A stretch of 64,000 bases of DNA from Candidatus Thalassarchaeaceae archaeon (GTDB taxonomy: Archaea > Thermoplasmatota > Poseidoniia > Poseidoniales > Thalassarchaeaceae). This document shows, piece by piece, positions 41,679-51,095 of the stretch (positions are counted from its first letter, which is position 1; the number at the start of each line of letters is the position of its first letter). A program made the position numbers and the translations under genes. The DNA is taken from positions 33,762 to 97,761 of the forward strand of contig JAQXEZ010000012.1 of assembly GCA_029250605.1 (NCBI GenBank), written 5' to 3'. The notes under the pieces were generated by a model, which was not told the origin of the DNA, did not search any database, and was given only the letters and a program-made list of their open reading frames with translations.

Positions 41679-41727
41679 TGCTACCGGCACCGCTGCGGGA
41701 AGTGGCACTTCAAGAATTGGATAGTTT

Positions 41728-43782
41728 TCACGCGGATGGCTGCTTGTCCGTTCCAGTGGAGATTGTGTCGATTACCTTGGCTAGCCTCTCAACTAGGCTC
41801 ACCTTCTCCTCCTTGCCGACTAATGCGTGCTCGAGTACCTCGTCAAGGGAGTCTACCGCCAGAATCTCGACCTGCGACTCGTACTTCTCGTCGATCAGGA
41901 CATCGTTCATGTTCGATCTCGGTATGATAACTCGCTTGATTCCAGATTTCGCTGCGGCCTCAATCTTGGCTGAGACGCCACCTATCGGGAGGACCTCGCC
42001 GCGAACGGTCAAGGATCCTGTCATCGCTAAGTTCTGATCTATTGGCACGCCCTCGAAGGCACTGATGATTGCCGTGGCCATAGTTATCGAGGCGCTGTCG
42101 CCGTCTACGTTGTGTGTGCCTGGGAACTGTACGTGCAGATCGAAATCCCTGATGTCCTTGCCAGTGAGCTTCTTCACTACTGCGCTGATGTTTGTAACGC
42201 TCTCCTTGGCCAAGTCAGAGAGTCCACCTGTTGCGATGACCTGCCCTGACCTGCCCTGCGTGGGAGTGACCATGGCCTCAACTGGAAGGACAACTCCTGA
42301 GTAGTCTGACAGGCCTGTATCCGCCCCCAGGACTGCTAGCCCATTCACCCTGCCGACCCTGGTGCCCTCGTTAACCAGCATGGCGTACTCTGATTGCCTC
42401 TCCAGATACCTATCTGCCACTTGCTGCTCCAGTGGCTTTGCAATTGCCCTTGCCCTAACCACGTGCTTAGACTGTGTAAGTGAGGAGGATTCCTCGGCAG
42501 CCAAGTCTCCTGCGATTCGAACAAGACCCCCCAGTTCACGAAGCCTGAGGGATAGTTTGCCCCTCCTCCCGCTTCTCCTCTGAGCCTCCTTCAGTACTAG
42601 TGAGATTGCCTGCTTGTCGAAGTGGGGAATTGCCTTGCCTGTGCCCTTGGACATTTCGTTCCTGACCTCCTGTGCGATGAATCGAATCAGCCTCCGTCTG
42701 TTCCGCTCAGTATCCCTCATGTCGGTATTGACGTATACCTCGTATCCGTACCCCCTTATCCTACTCCTAAGTGCTGGATGCATGTTCTGGATACTATCGA
42801 GGTTCCCAGCTGCGACCAAGATAAAGTCTGTCGGGACTGGCTCTGACTTCGTCAGGGCTCCCGAGGACCTCTCGGAGCGCCCGCTGATGGAAAGTTCCCT
42901 CTCCTGCATGGCAACTAGAAGGGCCTGCTGCTCCTCCATCCTGAGCATCCGGATCTCATCGATGTAGAGTACGCCCTTGTTGGCCCTGTGAACCGCCCCG
43001 GGTTCAACTCTCTCGTGTGCCGGGGTTGCGAGGTCGGCACCGGATTGGAACGGGTCGTGCCTAACGTCTCCCAGAAGCGCGCCTGCGAGGGTCCCGGTTG
43101 CGTCTATGAATGGCGGTTCGTCGCTTCTCTCATGCTTGATCAGGAGCTTTGGGATGTTGGATTCGTCGCCTGCAGTGAGCCTGGTCCTGAGGAAGAAGTA
43201 ACCGAACACTAGAATGAATGACCCGAAAATGAACGTGAGTATCTCCCCCGAGGAGATGGTCGCGAGTAGGAGAGCTGCGCCGACAACCAGAGCAATGAAC
43301 AGGAGGGTTCTGTTGGTGCGCTCCCTCTGCTGACGCACATGGGCCCTTCGCTCGGCGATGAGCCTGGAACCCCTGCCCGCTGGAACCGTTCGAACCTTCG
43401 GTTCGTTCTCGTCCTCATGGTTTCGGTAGACCAATATGTCCTCTAGTTGCTCTGGAGGGAGGAACTCGGTCATCGAGCGAGCGAGCATGGACTTCCCGGT
43501 GCCTGGTTCCCCGACCATTATCATGTGGCGCCTCTGCTCGGATGCCTTCCTGACGACTATCGATGCTGCTTCCTGGCCAATCACCTGATCGACTAGTTTT
43601 GGAGGGATTGGTACCTGCTTTGTGGACTCGATGTCCAATCCGTCCATCCATTCCTCGACCGGAGTTTCGCATACCGGGTCAGAGTCATTGGAGACGCCGA
43701 ATGCAGAACCCTCTTCCCATGAATCGAGTGGATCCTGTGAGGGGTTTTGTCCTTCTGCGTCCGGCTGGTCCTGTTCCGTCAT
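41728..43782 (-). CDS. lonB: Archaeal membrane-anchored Lon protease
   Basis: ATP-dependent serine protease of 684 residues. Walker A GEPGTGKS (91-98), then two adjacent membrane helices (about 160-176 and 181-198) inserted in the AAA+ domain, the hallmark of archaeal LonB, then Walker B GVLYIDEI and sensor AAGNLDSI. The C-terminal protease domain has the Ser in HNVDGDSASITMA and the Lys in GGVSAKIEAA of the Ser-Lys dyad. The first 50 residues are acidic and variable. It degrades membrane and misfolded proteins and is normally essential in archaea. Confidence 0.95.
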   Translation of the reverse strand: MTEQDQPDAEGQNPSQDPLDSWEEGSAFGVSNDSDPVCETPVEEWMDGLDIESTKQVPIPPKLVDQVIGQEAASIVVRKASEQRRHMIMVGEPGTGKSMLARSMTEFLPPEQLEDILVYRNHEDENEPKVRTVPAGRGSRLIAERRAHVRQQRERTNRTLLFIALVVGAALLLATISSGEILTFIFGSFILVFGYFFLRTRLTAGDESNIPKLLIKHERSDEPPFIDATGTLAGALLGDVRHDPFQSGADLATPAHERVEPGAVHRANKGVLYIDEIRMLRMEEQQALLVAMQERELSISGRSERSSGALTKSEPVPTDFILVAAGNLDSIQNMHPALRSRIRGYGYEVYVNTDMRDTERNRRRLIRFIAQEVRNEMSKGTGKAIPHFDKQAISLVLKEAQRRSGRRGKLSLRLRELGGLVRIAGDLAAEESSSLTQSKHVVRARAIAKPLEQQVADRYLERQSEYAMLVNEGTRVGRVNGLAVLGADTGLSDYSGVVLPVEAMVTPTQGRSGQVIATGGLSDLAKESVTNISAVVKKLTGKDIRDFDLHVQFPGTHNVDGDSASITMATAIISAFEGVPIDQNLAMTGSLTVRGEVLPIGGVSAKIEAAAKSGIKRVIIPRSNMNDVLIDEKYESQVEILAVDSLDEVLEHALVGKEEKVSLVERLAKVIDTISTGTDKQPSA

Positions 43783-43854
43783 GGCTATCCCTCGGGACTT
43801 TCCTCTAGTAGCACCTTCTTGAAGGTGCGTCTGCTCAGTCTGGGCTCATTCTCC

Positions 43855-46800
43855 CTAGTTCTGCCTCTCGAGATACTGCTCGCCGTAGTATTTCCATTGC
43901 TCCATGGTCCAGCCAGAGGGCAGGCCACCTTCAGGCAAGGGAGGATGGATTTCTTCAGGTTGCTCGAAATCCACGGTCTCTTCCTGATGCGGATGACTGA
44001 GGTTTTGAGGAGGGGAATACGAGGGCTTGGATTCTTCTTCCCTGCTACTACCCATTGCCCCTGAGAAGTACAAGCCGGCCATCGTCCCACCGCCGATGAA
44101 GACCATCAAGACCAGTATTCCCACAACGATTTCCATTGCAGAAAGGCTCGAGTCGTCTCCTCCGGACTGCTGGTCCGCTTCCGTGTCATCTTCCTCCTCG
44201 ACTTCCGGAATCGTGGTTTCGGGCTCAAACGTGGTTGGGACCAGGATATCCATCGGCTCCGGGGTCGACCTGTCCCAACCATCGGCATCTACCGCCTTCA
44301 CAGACAGTGTCAGGTAGTCCCCGATTGAGAGCCCGGAGTTGACCGAAGAAACCGCCTGGAATGACCCCAGCCCTTCGGATGCCCCTGCTGAATGGCAGAT
44401 TCCGACTATTCCGTTGCAAATAGACCACCGGACCTCTGAATCAACCAGTTCTATGTCCCCATTATATGTGATCGTCACTGTAGGATTGGAACCGATTACG
44501 AAGTCCTCGAGTTGGACCTCGAGGTCGCCCTGATCAAAGTCTGTTTGCCATGATAGGGGCTTTGCGTCGAGTATGGTGACGATGAACTGCGATGCGCTCC
44601 AGTCCCCATGGCTGTCAATCAGGGTAAGTTTGACGTTATGCTCTCCTGGCACTTCCCACATCATATTGAGGACACCGTTGATGTGATCGAATTGAACTGA
44701 GCCCGGGACTGAGGTGTCTACGTCGACCCATATCTCCTCATCCGGGTCATCAACGTCGGACATCAGTGGCAGGATTTCGACTGATGCTGACTCGCCTGAC
44801 TTCATGGTTAGTCCTTCGAGGCCGGAGATGTCTATCACGGGGGCATCGTTGACGTTGATCACGAAGAAGACGAATGATGTCTGGGACGACTTTGCCCCAT
44901 CGTCCGCCATTACCACGACCTCTGCGACTCCGTTGTTATCCTCGTTTGCAGTTATCGCAGTTATGGTTTGGTCCGCTATCGAGACGTGAATGAGGTCCTC
45001 GTTGCTGTTCGAAACTATGGAGAGCGCCAGATCTGATGCAGGGAGAGAATTGCCGTTGTCATCCGAATCCGACAGGAATCCGGTGAGTATTGTGCTAGCG
45101 GAACCGCCTTCGAATACGGCTTGCGTGGGTATTGGGGACCATCTGGGGGCTCCGTTCTCGATAACGTTGAACAGGAGAAGGCCGCTGTTTACGTCCTCCC
45201 CATCGTCGATTGAGATTGAGATGCTCTGTGGGATTGGATTGCCCATGGAATCGTCCAGTATTGAGTCGAATAGAACGGTGATCTCCGAAGAGGCTGAGTT
45301 CCATCCCTTGAACTCGGGGTCAGAGCTAGTGATTGATAGCATTGACAACGGGGTCTCGGCGTCTCTGACCAGGCCCACGAGGGAAATCGTCTCTGTAGAG
45401 TCGATCTTCACAGTAGGAATCCCAACGAATCCAGCATCGTTGCTGCTCAGGACCCTGGGGAGTGCATTACTGAGCTCGAAGGCTTCGATTGTGAGGAGCC
45501 ATTCGCTCTGCTGGCCCGCAGCGTCCTCCCACATCACTCGGGTGTCATACTTGCCAGATTCTGCATTCGGAGGGGTTTGTATCGTGTGGACGTATACCGA
45601 ATTTGCACCCGAACCCTCCATAACCGGTTCGGAGATCCAAGAGGACTCCCAAACGTTTTCTCCCGACTTTGAGTACTGCATCTGCGGAGACATTGAGGAC
45701 ATATCGTCTACCAGGTCATTGGGCAAAGCGGACGTCTCGAATTGGACTCTGTCCCCTCGTTCGAAGTTTGTTGAGCCAGTAGCTGCTGGTTGCGAGGGGA
45801 TTGGTGGCATGTCGTGTAGTGCGACGTCATCGACATAGTCGTTCGAAGAGTTGCGATCGCTGCCCATGTCGAACAGTTTTGCCCTGAATGTGGACACGCC
45901 CGATGGGATTCCCTCTAGTTCCGAGGTGTCGAAATCAATCTGGTGAAGGAAGGAGCCTGCCACTCCGATAGTTCCAATTGACCGCCCCCCGATGTAGACC
46001 TCATCCGAGCCGCTGATGATGTAGATTCCGAGTTCCCCTCCCCCCGTGTATGATTCGACCCCGTTGTTTGAGACTCTGGCTGAGATTTGGAGAATGTCTC
46101 CAGGAATGAATCCGGGCATCTGGTTTGTGTTCTCCACCTCGAACTCCAAGACTCCGACGTCGATCAATGGGGCCATGTCAGGATCAATCGCGACCAGGAA
46201 CTCATTGTAGGATGTGTGTGGGCCGTCCATAAGGGCGAATACTGGCCAGAAATTCTCCCACTGTGTGTTTCCCCCACCTGCCCTCACCAGGCTTAGAGGG
46301 ACGACCCATGTGTGTGATTCCCACGCCCCCTGAGTCAAGGTCAATTCCTGGAATCCGGAGTCGTCACCGTTGAGGAGCCACCCCCTCCAGTTGTGGTGGG
46401 GTCTGACGCCATTGTCATAGGAGTCGGCGCCGGTCTTCTCGGTCACAGCGCCGTAGACGAAGACGTCGACTGAAGATTCGGAGCCGACGTATTTGGCTTC
46501 AAGTGTAATTGAGACCTCTTCGGTGCTAGAGTTGAGGGACATTGAGAGTGCTAGCTGAAAGTCGTCGGTGGATGCATTCATGCAACCGCCGTTTGAGAAG
46601 TCGCCGTCGTAGTAGTTTGTTCCCGATGCACCGACCTTGTAGCATGACCCGGATTGCTGGTCAGCGAACGAGAATGTGGGGTAACCGGAAGAAGCCTGCA
46701 TTATGTGTGACTGCCGATTAATCGGACCGTCACTAGGCCACCCGCCGCTACTCGACTCGAAGAATGAGACGAAGGTAAACTCCTCTGGGTTAGAAGTCTT

Positions 46801-47076
46801 CAGATTATCGAGCGATGGGGAGGCACTGCTCATGCAGGGAGTGCACCAATGCGCTCCAACGTACTCTCCAAAGACGGAGTGACCGGGACTAGAGGCATAC
46901 CATGGAACGGCCTCCTGCTCAAGCTCAATCCTCTGGAAATCCTCTCCCTCGGGAACATCGATCATGGAAGAAAGCGGGGTGGCTGCGAGGAGGATGCAAG
47001 CCCAGAGCGAAGGCTGGAATAGTAGTCTTACGACTGATGCCATCGACTTTTCAGAAGGTATGGACAGTATAATCAT
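43855..47076 (-). CDS. Large surface protein: thioredoxin-like N-terminus, Ig-like repeats, C-terminal anchor
   Basis: A 1073-residue exported protein. A hydrophobic signal segment (about 15-36) is followed by a thioredoxin-like domain with AHWCTPCMSS (CxxC at about 78 and 81). The rest is beta-rich: several cadherin/Ig-like modules seen as repeated DVDDPDEEIWVDVDTS-type, ENGAPRWSPIP and NVNDAPVIDISG strings. A membrane helix near the C-terminus (IVVGILVLMVFIGGGTMAGLYF) and a Pro-rich tail ending GWTMEQWKYYGEQYLERQN place the tail in the cytoplasm. A TATA-like tttattt lies about 25 nt before the ATG at 47076; ATG 47043 is an alternative. Probable role: surface adhesion or redox-active outer protein. 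Confidence 0.8.
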   Translation of the reverse strand: MIILSIPSEKSMASVVRLLFQPSLWACILLAATPLSSMIDVPEGEDFQRIELEQEAVPWYASSPGHSVFGEYVGAHWCTPCMSSASPSLDNLKTSNPEEFTFVSFFESSSGGWPSDGPINRQSHIMQASSGYPTFSFADQQSGSCYKVGASGTNYYDGDFSNGGCMNASTDDFQLALSMSLNSSTEEVSITLEAKYVGSESSVDVFVYGAVTEKTGADSYDNGVRPHHNWRGWLLNGDDSGFQELTLTQGAWESHTWVVPLSLVRAGGGNTQWENFWPVFALMDGPHTSYNEFLVAIDPDMAPLIDVGVLEFEVENTNQMPGFIPGDILQISARVSNNGVESYTGGGELGIYIISGSDEVYIGGRSIGTIGVAGSFLHQIDFDTSELEGIPSGVSTFRAKLFDMGSDRNSSNDYVDDVALHDMPPIPSQPAATGSTNFERGDRVQFETSALPNDLVDDMSSMSPQMQYSKSGENVWESSWISEPVMEGSGANSVYVHTIQTPPNAESGKYDTRVMWEDAAGQQSEWLLTIEAFELSNALPRVLSSNDAGFVGIPTVKIDSTETISLVGLVRDAETPLSMLSITSSDPEFKGWNSASSEITVLFDSILDDSMGNPIPQSISISIDDGEDVNSGLLLFNVIENGAPRWSPIPTQAVFEGGSASTILTGFLSDSDDNGNSLPASDLALSIVSNSNEDLIHVSIADQTITAITANEDNNGVAEVVVMADDGAKSSQTSFVFFVINVNDAPVIDISGLEGLTMKSGESASVEILPLMSDVDDPDEEIWVDVDTSVPGSVQFDHINGVLNMMWEVPGEHNVKLTLIDSHGDWSASQFIVTILDAKPLSWQTDFDQGDLEVQLEDFVIGSNPTVTITYNGDIELVDSEVRWSICNGIVGICHSAGASEGLGSFQAVSSVNSGLSIGDYLTLSVKAVDADGWDRSTPEPMDILVPTTFEPETTIPEVEEEDDTEADQQSGGDDSSLSAMEIVVGILVLMVFIGGGTMAGLYFSGAMGSSREEESKPSYSPPQNLSHPHQEETVDFEQPEEIHPPLPEGGLPSGWTMEQWKYYGEQYLERQN

Positions 47077-47237
47077 TCTCCCCGCCCTTTAGGGCGAAAT
47101 AAATGGTTGGCGATTGAATGACTTGAAACGTCCGTCTCATTCCGTCGGAATGGGGCGAGAGCATCGGCGAATGGGTTGCACTGAGAGAGGATGACGGCAG
47201 GGCTTACCTTGTCCACAGGGTTCCTGGCGAAGTCAAG

Positions 47238-47957
47238 GTGAAGGGCCTAGGGAGGTTTGATGCCGAGAAGATGCTTGAAGGATTTTCAGTAGGGGATCGC
47301 ATCACAGTGGGGCAGAAGTCACTGTCGGTGGTTGGCCCAAGGCTACCCGAGGCTAGGAGGAACATGTCCCGAAGAGCCCAGGTTATCGGTGTGAAGGACG
47401 CTGGCTTTCTGGTTTCATGGATGGGTATTGGAGTGGGTTCCAAGGTGCTCGAGGGCGGGCATGGTTCTGGGGGACTTGCAATGCACCTAGCTAGTGTGCT
47501 AGGAAGTTCTGGGACACTGATTTCCGTTGAGAATCGAATTGAGCATGCAGAAGTCGGCTCTTCGAACATGAGGAGGCTGGAGCAGATCCTCCCGGAGTTT
47601 CCAGACTGGCACCTTATCGAAGGTGACCTAGCGGGTGCAAGCATCGAGGCAGCGGGGATATGCGACGCCCTAGATGCGGTAATTATCGACATTGCAGAGC
47701 CTTGGTCTGTTCTCTCGGAGATTGCCCCACTACTTCGGATTGGGGGCAGAGTGGCCTGCTACTGCCCGACCACTTCCCAGTTAGAGAAATCATGGGATGA
47801 GGTTGAGAGGCTAGGGCTAATCGTCGAATGGAGTGGAGAGATGATCGAGAGGAGATGGGTCAAGGCGAGCAAGGGAGGAGTTAGGCCTGGGAACCAGCCG
47901 ATGGGGCACACTGCTTTCCTCCTGATTTCCGCCAAGGTAGCAAGCGAAGAAGAATGA
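47238..47957 (+). CDS. trmI: tRNA (adenine-58-N1) methyltransferase, TrmI-like
   Basis: SAM-dependent methyltransferase of the TrmI family (m1A at tRNA position 58, and 57 in archaea). VLEGGHGSGGLAMHLA is the SAM-binding motif I, DAVIIDIAEPW motif IV region, GGRVACYCPTTSQ and the C-terminal GHTAFLLISAK are typical. The first canonical start is GTG at 47238, but family-like sequence (GEWVALREDDGRAYLVHRVPG) continues in frame upstream to about 47127, where stops begin, and no ATG, GTG or TTG lies in that stretch. The real start may be a rare codon such as ATT at 47139, or the upstream sequence may contain a frame error. Confidence 0.82.
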   Translation: MKGLGRFDAEKMLEGFSVGDRITVGQKSLSVVGPRLPEARRNMSRRAQVIGVKDAGFLVSWMGIGVGSKVLEGGHGSGGLAMHLASVLGSSGTLISVENRIEHAEVGSSNMRRLEQILPEFPDWHLIEGDLAGASIEAAGICDALDAVIIDIAEPWSVLSEIAPLLRIGGRVACYCPTTSQLEKSWDEVERLGLIVEWSGEMIERRWVKASKGGVRPGNQPMGHTAFLLISAKVASEEE

Positions 47958-48002
47958 GTTGCACTCAAAACCTTTCAAAGGCACTGACCGTCACGTGACA
48001 CC

Positions 48003-49412
48003 ATGAGAGACAGTTCAAACTGGAAGCCGACGTCGTATCGGACGCATACCATCGGCCAGGTTGTTGAGGGGGGGGAGTCCTTGGTTGGTTCAGAGGTCAC
48101 CGTCGCGGGTTATGCCGAGACAGTCAGGGGAAGGGGTGCGATATGTTTCCTTATGCTCAGGGATGGGACGGGACGGATCCAAGCATTCCTCAAGAAGGAC
48201 AACATGGAAGAGTCGTTATTCGAGGCCATCCAGTCAGCGACCAGGGAGTCAACGATCCAAGTTACTGGAGTGGTCGCCAAGAAGCGTCCCCCGAAGGTTG
48301 CAGAAGGTGAGCCGATGCCCCCTCCTGAGTTCGAGGTGAGTGTTGGATCTGGAACCATCCTGGCCGAGGCTGCTACACCCCTCCCCGTGGGAATAACTGA
48401 CGAGGTCAACGTAGGCCTGGACGTGAGATTGGACAATAGGCACTTGGACCTAAGGAGGACACATGTCAATGCGATGTTCCAACTCAGGAGCAAAGTCCTA
48501 CAGTATGGCAGGGAGCACTTGATCACAGAAGGATTCCAAGAGATCAATTCACCGAAGATTATCGCAGCAGCCGCAGAAGGGGGGACCAACCTGTTCCCCA
48601 TGAAGTACTTCGAGACGGATGCATACCTCTCACAGAGCCCTCAGTTGTACAAGCAGCTCGCGGTGCTCGGCGGATTGGAGAGGGTCTTCGAGATCGGCCC
48701 GGCATTCCGGGCCGAGAAGCACGACACCTACAGGCATCTGAACGAGTTCGTCTCATTCGACATAGAAGGTGCATGGATGGACGACGAGGACGTCATGGGG
48801 GTGCAGGAAAGAATGATCCACTACATCTGGAAAGAGATCTCCCATAACGACATGTCGCTAATTGGCGTCGTGAACGAATACAGGGAGTCCCAAGGCAAGG
48901 GCCCGGTAACTGTTGAGGCTCCTGAGCTCCCATTCCCGCGCATACCGTACTGCGAGGCTATCGAGATAGTGAAGTCGGGAGGTGGAGAAATCCAGTGGGG
49001 GGACGACATAGAGAGCCACCATTGCGACATCATCGCATCCCAGTATCCAGGCTTCCACTTTATCCCTCGGTGGCCCATGTCGATGAAGCCATTCTACATC
49101 CACCACAAGCAAGGAGAGGAGGGTTCCGAAGGGGGTCAGTTGAGCCGTGGATTCGACCTGAACTTCGGTCGAGACGAAATGACCAGCGGGGGCGCGAGGG
49201 AGCATAGGGTGGAGGTGTTGGAGCAGAATCTCAGGGACGTGGGTCTGGACCCGGCTGATTTCACATTCTACACCGACGGTTTCCGCTATGGAGCCCCCCC
49301 TCATGCTGGATGGGGCCTCGGAGTGGCTAGGCTGCTGATGGTTCTAACCGGTGCAGGAAACGTGAGAGAAGTTGTTCTCTTCCCGAGGGACAGGAGCCGA
49401 GTAACCCCCTGA
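48003..49412 (+). CDS. aspS: Aspartyl-tRNA synthetase, archaeal type
   Basis: Class IIb synthetase of 469 residues: N-terminal OB anticodon-binding domain (VTVAGYAETVRGRGAICFLMLRDGTGRIQAFL), motif 1 around LDLRRTHVNAMFQLRS, motif 2 FRAEKHDTYRHLNEF, and motif 3 GWGLGVARLLM. The short archaeal/eukaryotic architecture without the bacterial GAD insert is evident. Whether it also charges tRNA-Asn cannot be told. A 45-base gap separates it from trmI, likely one transcript. Confidence 0.93.
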   Translation: MRDSSNWKPTSYRTHTIGQVVEGGESLVGSEVTVAGYAETVRGRGAICFLMLRDGTGRIQAFLKKDNMEESLFEAIQSATRESTIQVTGVVAKKRPPKVAEGEPMPPPEFEVSVGSGTILAEAATPLPVGITDEVNVGLDVRLDNRHLDLRRTHVNAMFQLRSKVLQYGREHLITEGFQEINSPKIIAAAAEGGTNLFPMKYFETDAYLSQSPQLYKQLAVLGGLERVFEIGPAFRAEKHDTYRHLNEFVSFDIEGAWMDDEDVMGVQERMIHYIWKEISHNDMSLIGVVNEYRESQGKGPVTVEAPELPFPRIPYCEAIEIVKSGGGEIQWGDDIESHHCDIIASQYPGFHFIPRWPMSMKPFYIHHKQGEEGSEGGQLSRGFDLNFGRDEMTSGGAREHRVEVLEQNLRDVGLDPADFTFYTDGFRYGAPPHAGWGLGVARLLMVLTGAGNVREVVLFPRDRSRVTP

Positions 49413-49547
49413 AGTTACGATATAGAAAAATATCAGGGATAGCCAAGTGGCGATTCCCATGGCAAGAGATGGAAGAGCGATCGTGCAAAGAAGAACCCAT
49501 GCTAGTGATTAGCAGCATTTATCCATGCATACCCCCATGAGCAATTG

Positions 49548-49997
49548 ATGAAGAGAGAGACGGGGCAGACAGTCGTCGAAAACTTGGGCGGCCAAGACCT
49601 GAATCTCGATGGATCCGTAATCAATCTCGCGATCGTAGGCAGCAGCAGGTTCTACGACTTCGAAATCTTCGAGGCGGTTTTGGATGAATGGATAGAAGAG
49701 AACACATACCCTGACCTGATCATTGTCGGCGGTGCTAGTGGTGTTGACTACATGGCCGAGAGATGGGCGGACAACAACCTGATTCCGATAGCTATCTTCT
49801 CAGAGGAATGGGATGACCCCCTGAGGAGCCTGATAGACAGGAACAGGGGGGAGGCCCCGAACTCACTAACTGAGAAGATTCTGTCTGCTGCCACAAACAT
49901 CCTAGCAATGCCATCTCCGACGAGCAAGTGGACGAGGATAGTCATCGATCGGGCAGAGACGGTTGGAGTTCCAACGCATGTCGTAGAAGTCGAGTAG
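49548..49997 (+). CDS. DUF2493/YspA-like SLOG-domain protein
   Basis: About 149 residues. The core INLAIVGSSRFYDFEIFEAVLDEW...DLIIVGGASGVDYMAERWA matches DUF2493 (YspA), a SLOG-superfamily Rossmann-like fold that binds nucleotides or their derivatives; GSSR and GGASGVD are the ligand-binding loops. SLOG proteins are linked to nucleotide signalling and some defence systems, but no partner genes (nucleases, effectors) are adjacent, so the role is unassigned. A TTG three bases before the ATG is an alternative start. Confidence 0.78.
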   Translation: MKRETGQTVVENLGGQDLNLDGSVINLAIVGSSRFYDFEIFEAVLDEWIEENTYPDLIIVGGASGVDYMAERWADNNLIPIAIFSEEWDDPLRSLIDRNRGEAPNSLTEKILSAATNILAMPSPTSKWTRIVIDRAETVGVPTHVVEVE

Positions 49998-50080
49998 TTG
50001 AGTTCAGGTCCCCCTGTAGTAAGGGTTGCCCATATGTGTACGTCCGGATAAGCTTGGGTACTCTAGATTACTCCCGTATC

Positions 50081-50488
50081 ATGAAGGACCCCCAAGTGGC
50101 AGGAGGGCACATGGAACACACCCTAGCCATGCAAATAGTGGGCGGCGTAGCGCTGCTTATAGGACTGAGAATGAACATCGATCCGGTAGGATTTAACAAG
50201 AGCATCTTCGGAGACGTCGAAGGCATCGAAAGTGGAGAATCATCTGCCATGAGGATGGCGATTGGAGGGGGTTTACTGGCCCTCGCGATGGTCAACATCT
50301 ACTGCAGCTTCAATGTCGAAGATGCTGCCGGCGAGGCCATTCTGACTGGTACTGCCATGGGTTTGGCCGCCTTCTTCGTTACAGTAGCGGCCCCCAAGTT
50401 CAGAGGCTACACGGACAGTATCCCAACCCTCCCGATGGTTGTGCTTCCGACCATGATTGCTATCTGCCTATACTCGGCTCTGATGTAA
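50081..50488 (+). CDS. Small four-helix membrane protein
   Basis: A 135-residue protein from the ATG at 50081 (MKDPQVAGGH) with about four hydrophobic segments: LAMQIVGGVALLIGL, MAIGGGLLALAMVNIY, ILTGTAMGLAAFFVTVA and LPMVVLPTMIAICLYSA. The arrangement resembles DUF4345-type small membrane proteins, but the match is not certain. In-frame sequence extends upstream to 49928 without homology and over the previous gene. Function unknown. Confidence 0.6.
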   Translation: MKDPQVAGGHMEHTLAMQIVGGVALLIGLRMNIDPVGFNKSIFGDVEGIESGESSAMRMAIGGGLLALAMVNIYCSFNVEDAAGEAILTGTAMGLAAFFVTVAAPKFRGYTDSIPTLPMVVLPTMIAICLYSALM

Positions 50489-50537
50489 TAGGCCAATAGG
50501 GGCATAGACTAAATCCCACTCGCGTGGCGGCGGTCCG

Positions 50538-50729
50538 ATGACAAACTGGATCAAGGCAATGACTGAGGGCGGAATGACGAGAATAAGATTGGATGCTATA
50601 TGTGCATACCAAAAAACGAATGGTGGAAGCAAACTATTGGTTTACACCAAGGATAACTCACTTTTCGAAATTGTAGAGGAAATTGAGGCTACGGTAAGCA
50701 AACTAGACTCTGAATTCAGTGTAAAATGA
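50538..50729 (+). CDS. Hypothetical 63-residue protein
   Basis: A 63-residue protein, MTNWIKAMTEGGMTRIRLD at the start, then AICAYQKTNGGSKLLVYTKDNSLFEIVEEIEATVSKL. The beta-beta-alpha look (I-x-A-Y, LLVYT, FEIVEEIE) recalls FlbD-like or LytTR-terminal small domains, but this is weak. AT-richer than its neighbours. It starts 49 bases after the four-helix protein on the same strand. Could also be missed or truncated by a sequence end of an older gene; function not assigned. Confidence 0.5.
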   Translation: MTNWIKAMTEGGMTRIRLDAICAYQKTNGGSKLLVYTKDNSLFEIVEEIEATVSKLDSEFSVK

Positions 50730-51095
50730 ACGACTCCATCCTCGATGATTTATCAGTAGTGACAACCGTAACTAGTGTGGGACAAATACCTACGAGTTCA
50801 TCTTGGCTGCAGTAAGGAAAACCCTTGGGCCGGGGTAGTCTGAGCAGTATTGGTATGCATAGGATGTGCGAATCATGCCCGAGGGAAGAACGAGGAACTC
50901 ACCGGTTGACATCCACGGATTGTCGACTAGAGGTCGGTTCATGGCTCTAGCCATTCTTTCTCCGCAGCTTCTGTTAGCCTATCGGCGTCTTCCATGCAAT
51001 CGAAAGTAGGGAGTGCGCTATTATACGTCCGGATTCCTTATTTTCTTCTTTGGGGCCTCATCGATAATGCATAATTAGTGTAGGTTTTTCTCCAT
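50730..51095. other. 366-bp region without a supported gene
   Basis: No convincing gene was seen. Short ORFs exist: a 31-codon plus-strand ORF at about 50854 (starting MHRMCESCPREERG, with a CxxC) and a 44-codon ORF starting MPEGRTRNSP, but neither has start context or homology that can be recognised. The region does not show SRP RNA or RNase P RNA signature blocks. AT-rich stretches near 51020-51085 may carry the promoter or terminator of the M29 gene, which ends here. A decayed gene is possible. Confidence 0.4.

Noticed and set aside
49548..49997. Defence-system reading of the SLOG-domain gene
   Set aside because: SLOG proteins occur in some defence systems, but no nuclease, effector or sensor gene lies beside it; neighbours are aspS and small membrane genes.
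50730..51095. Possible structured RNA (SRP RNA or RNase P RNA) in the gene-free gap
   Set aside because: The conserved blocks of either RNA were not found, and no long consistent pairing was seen by eye.
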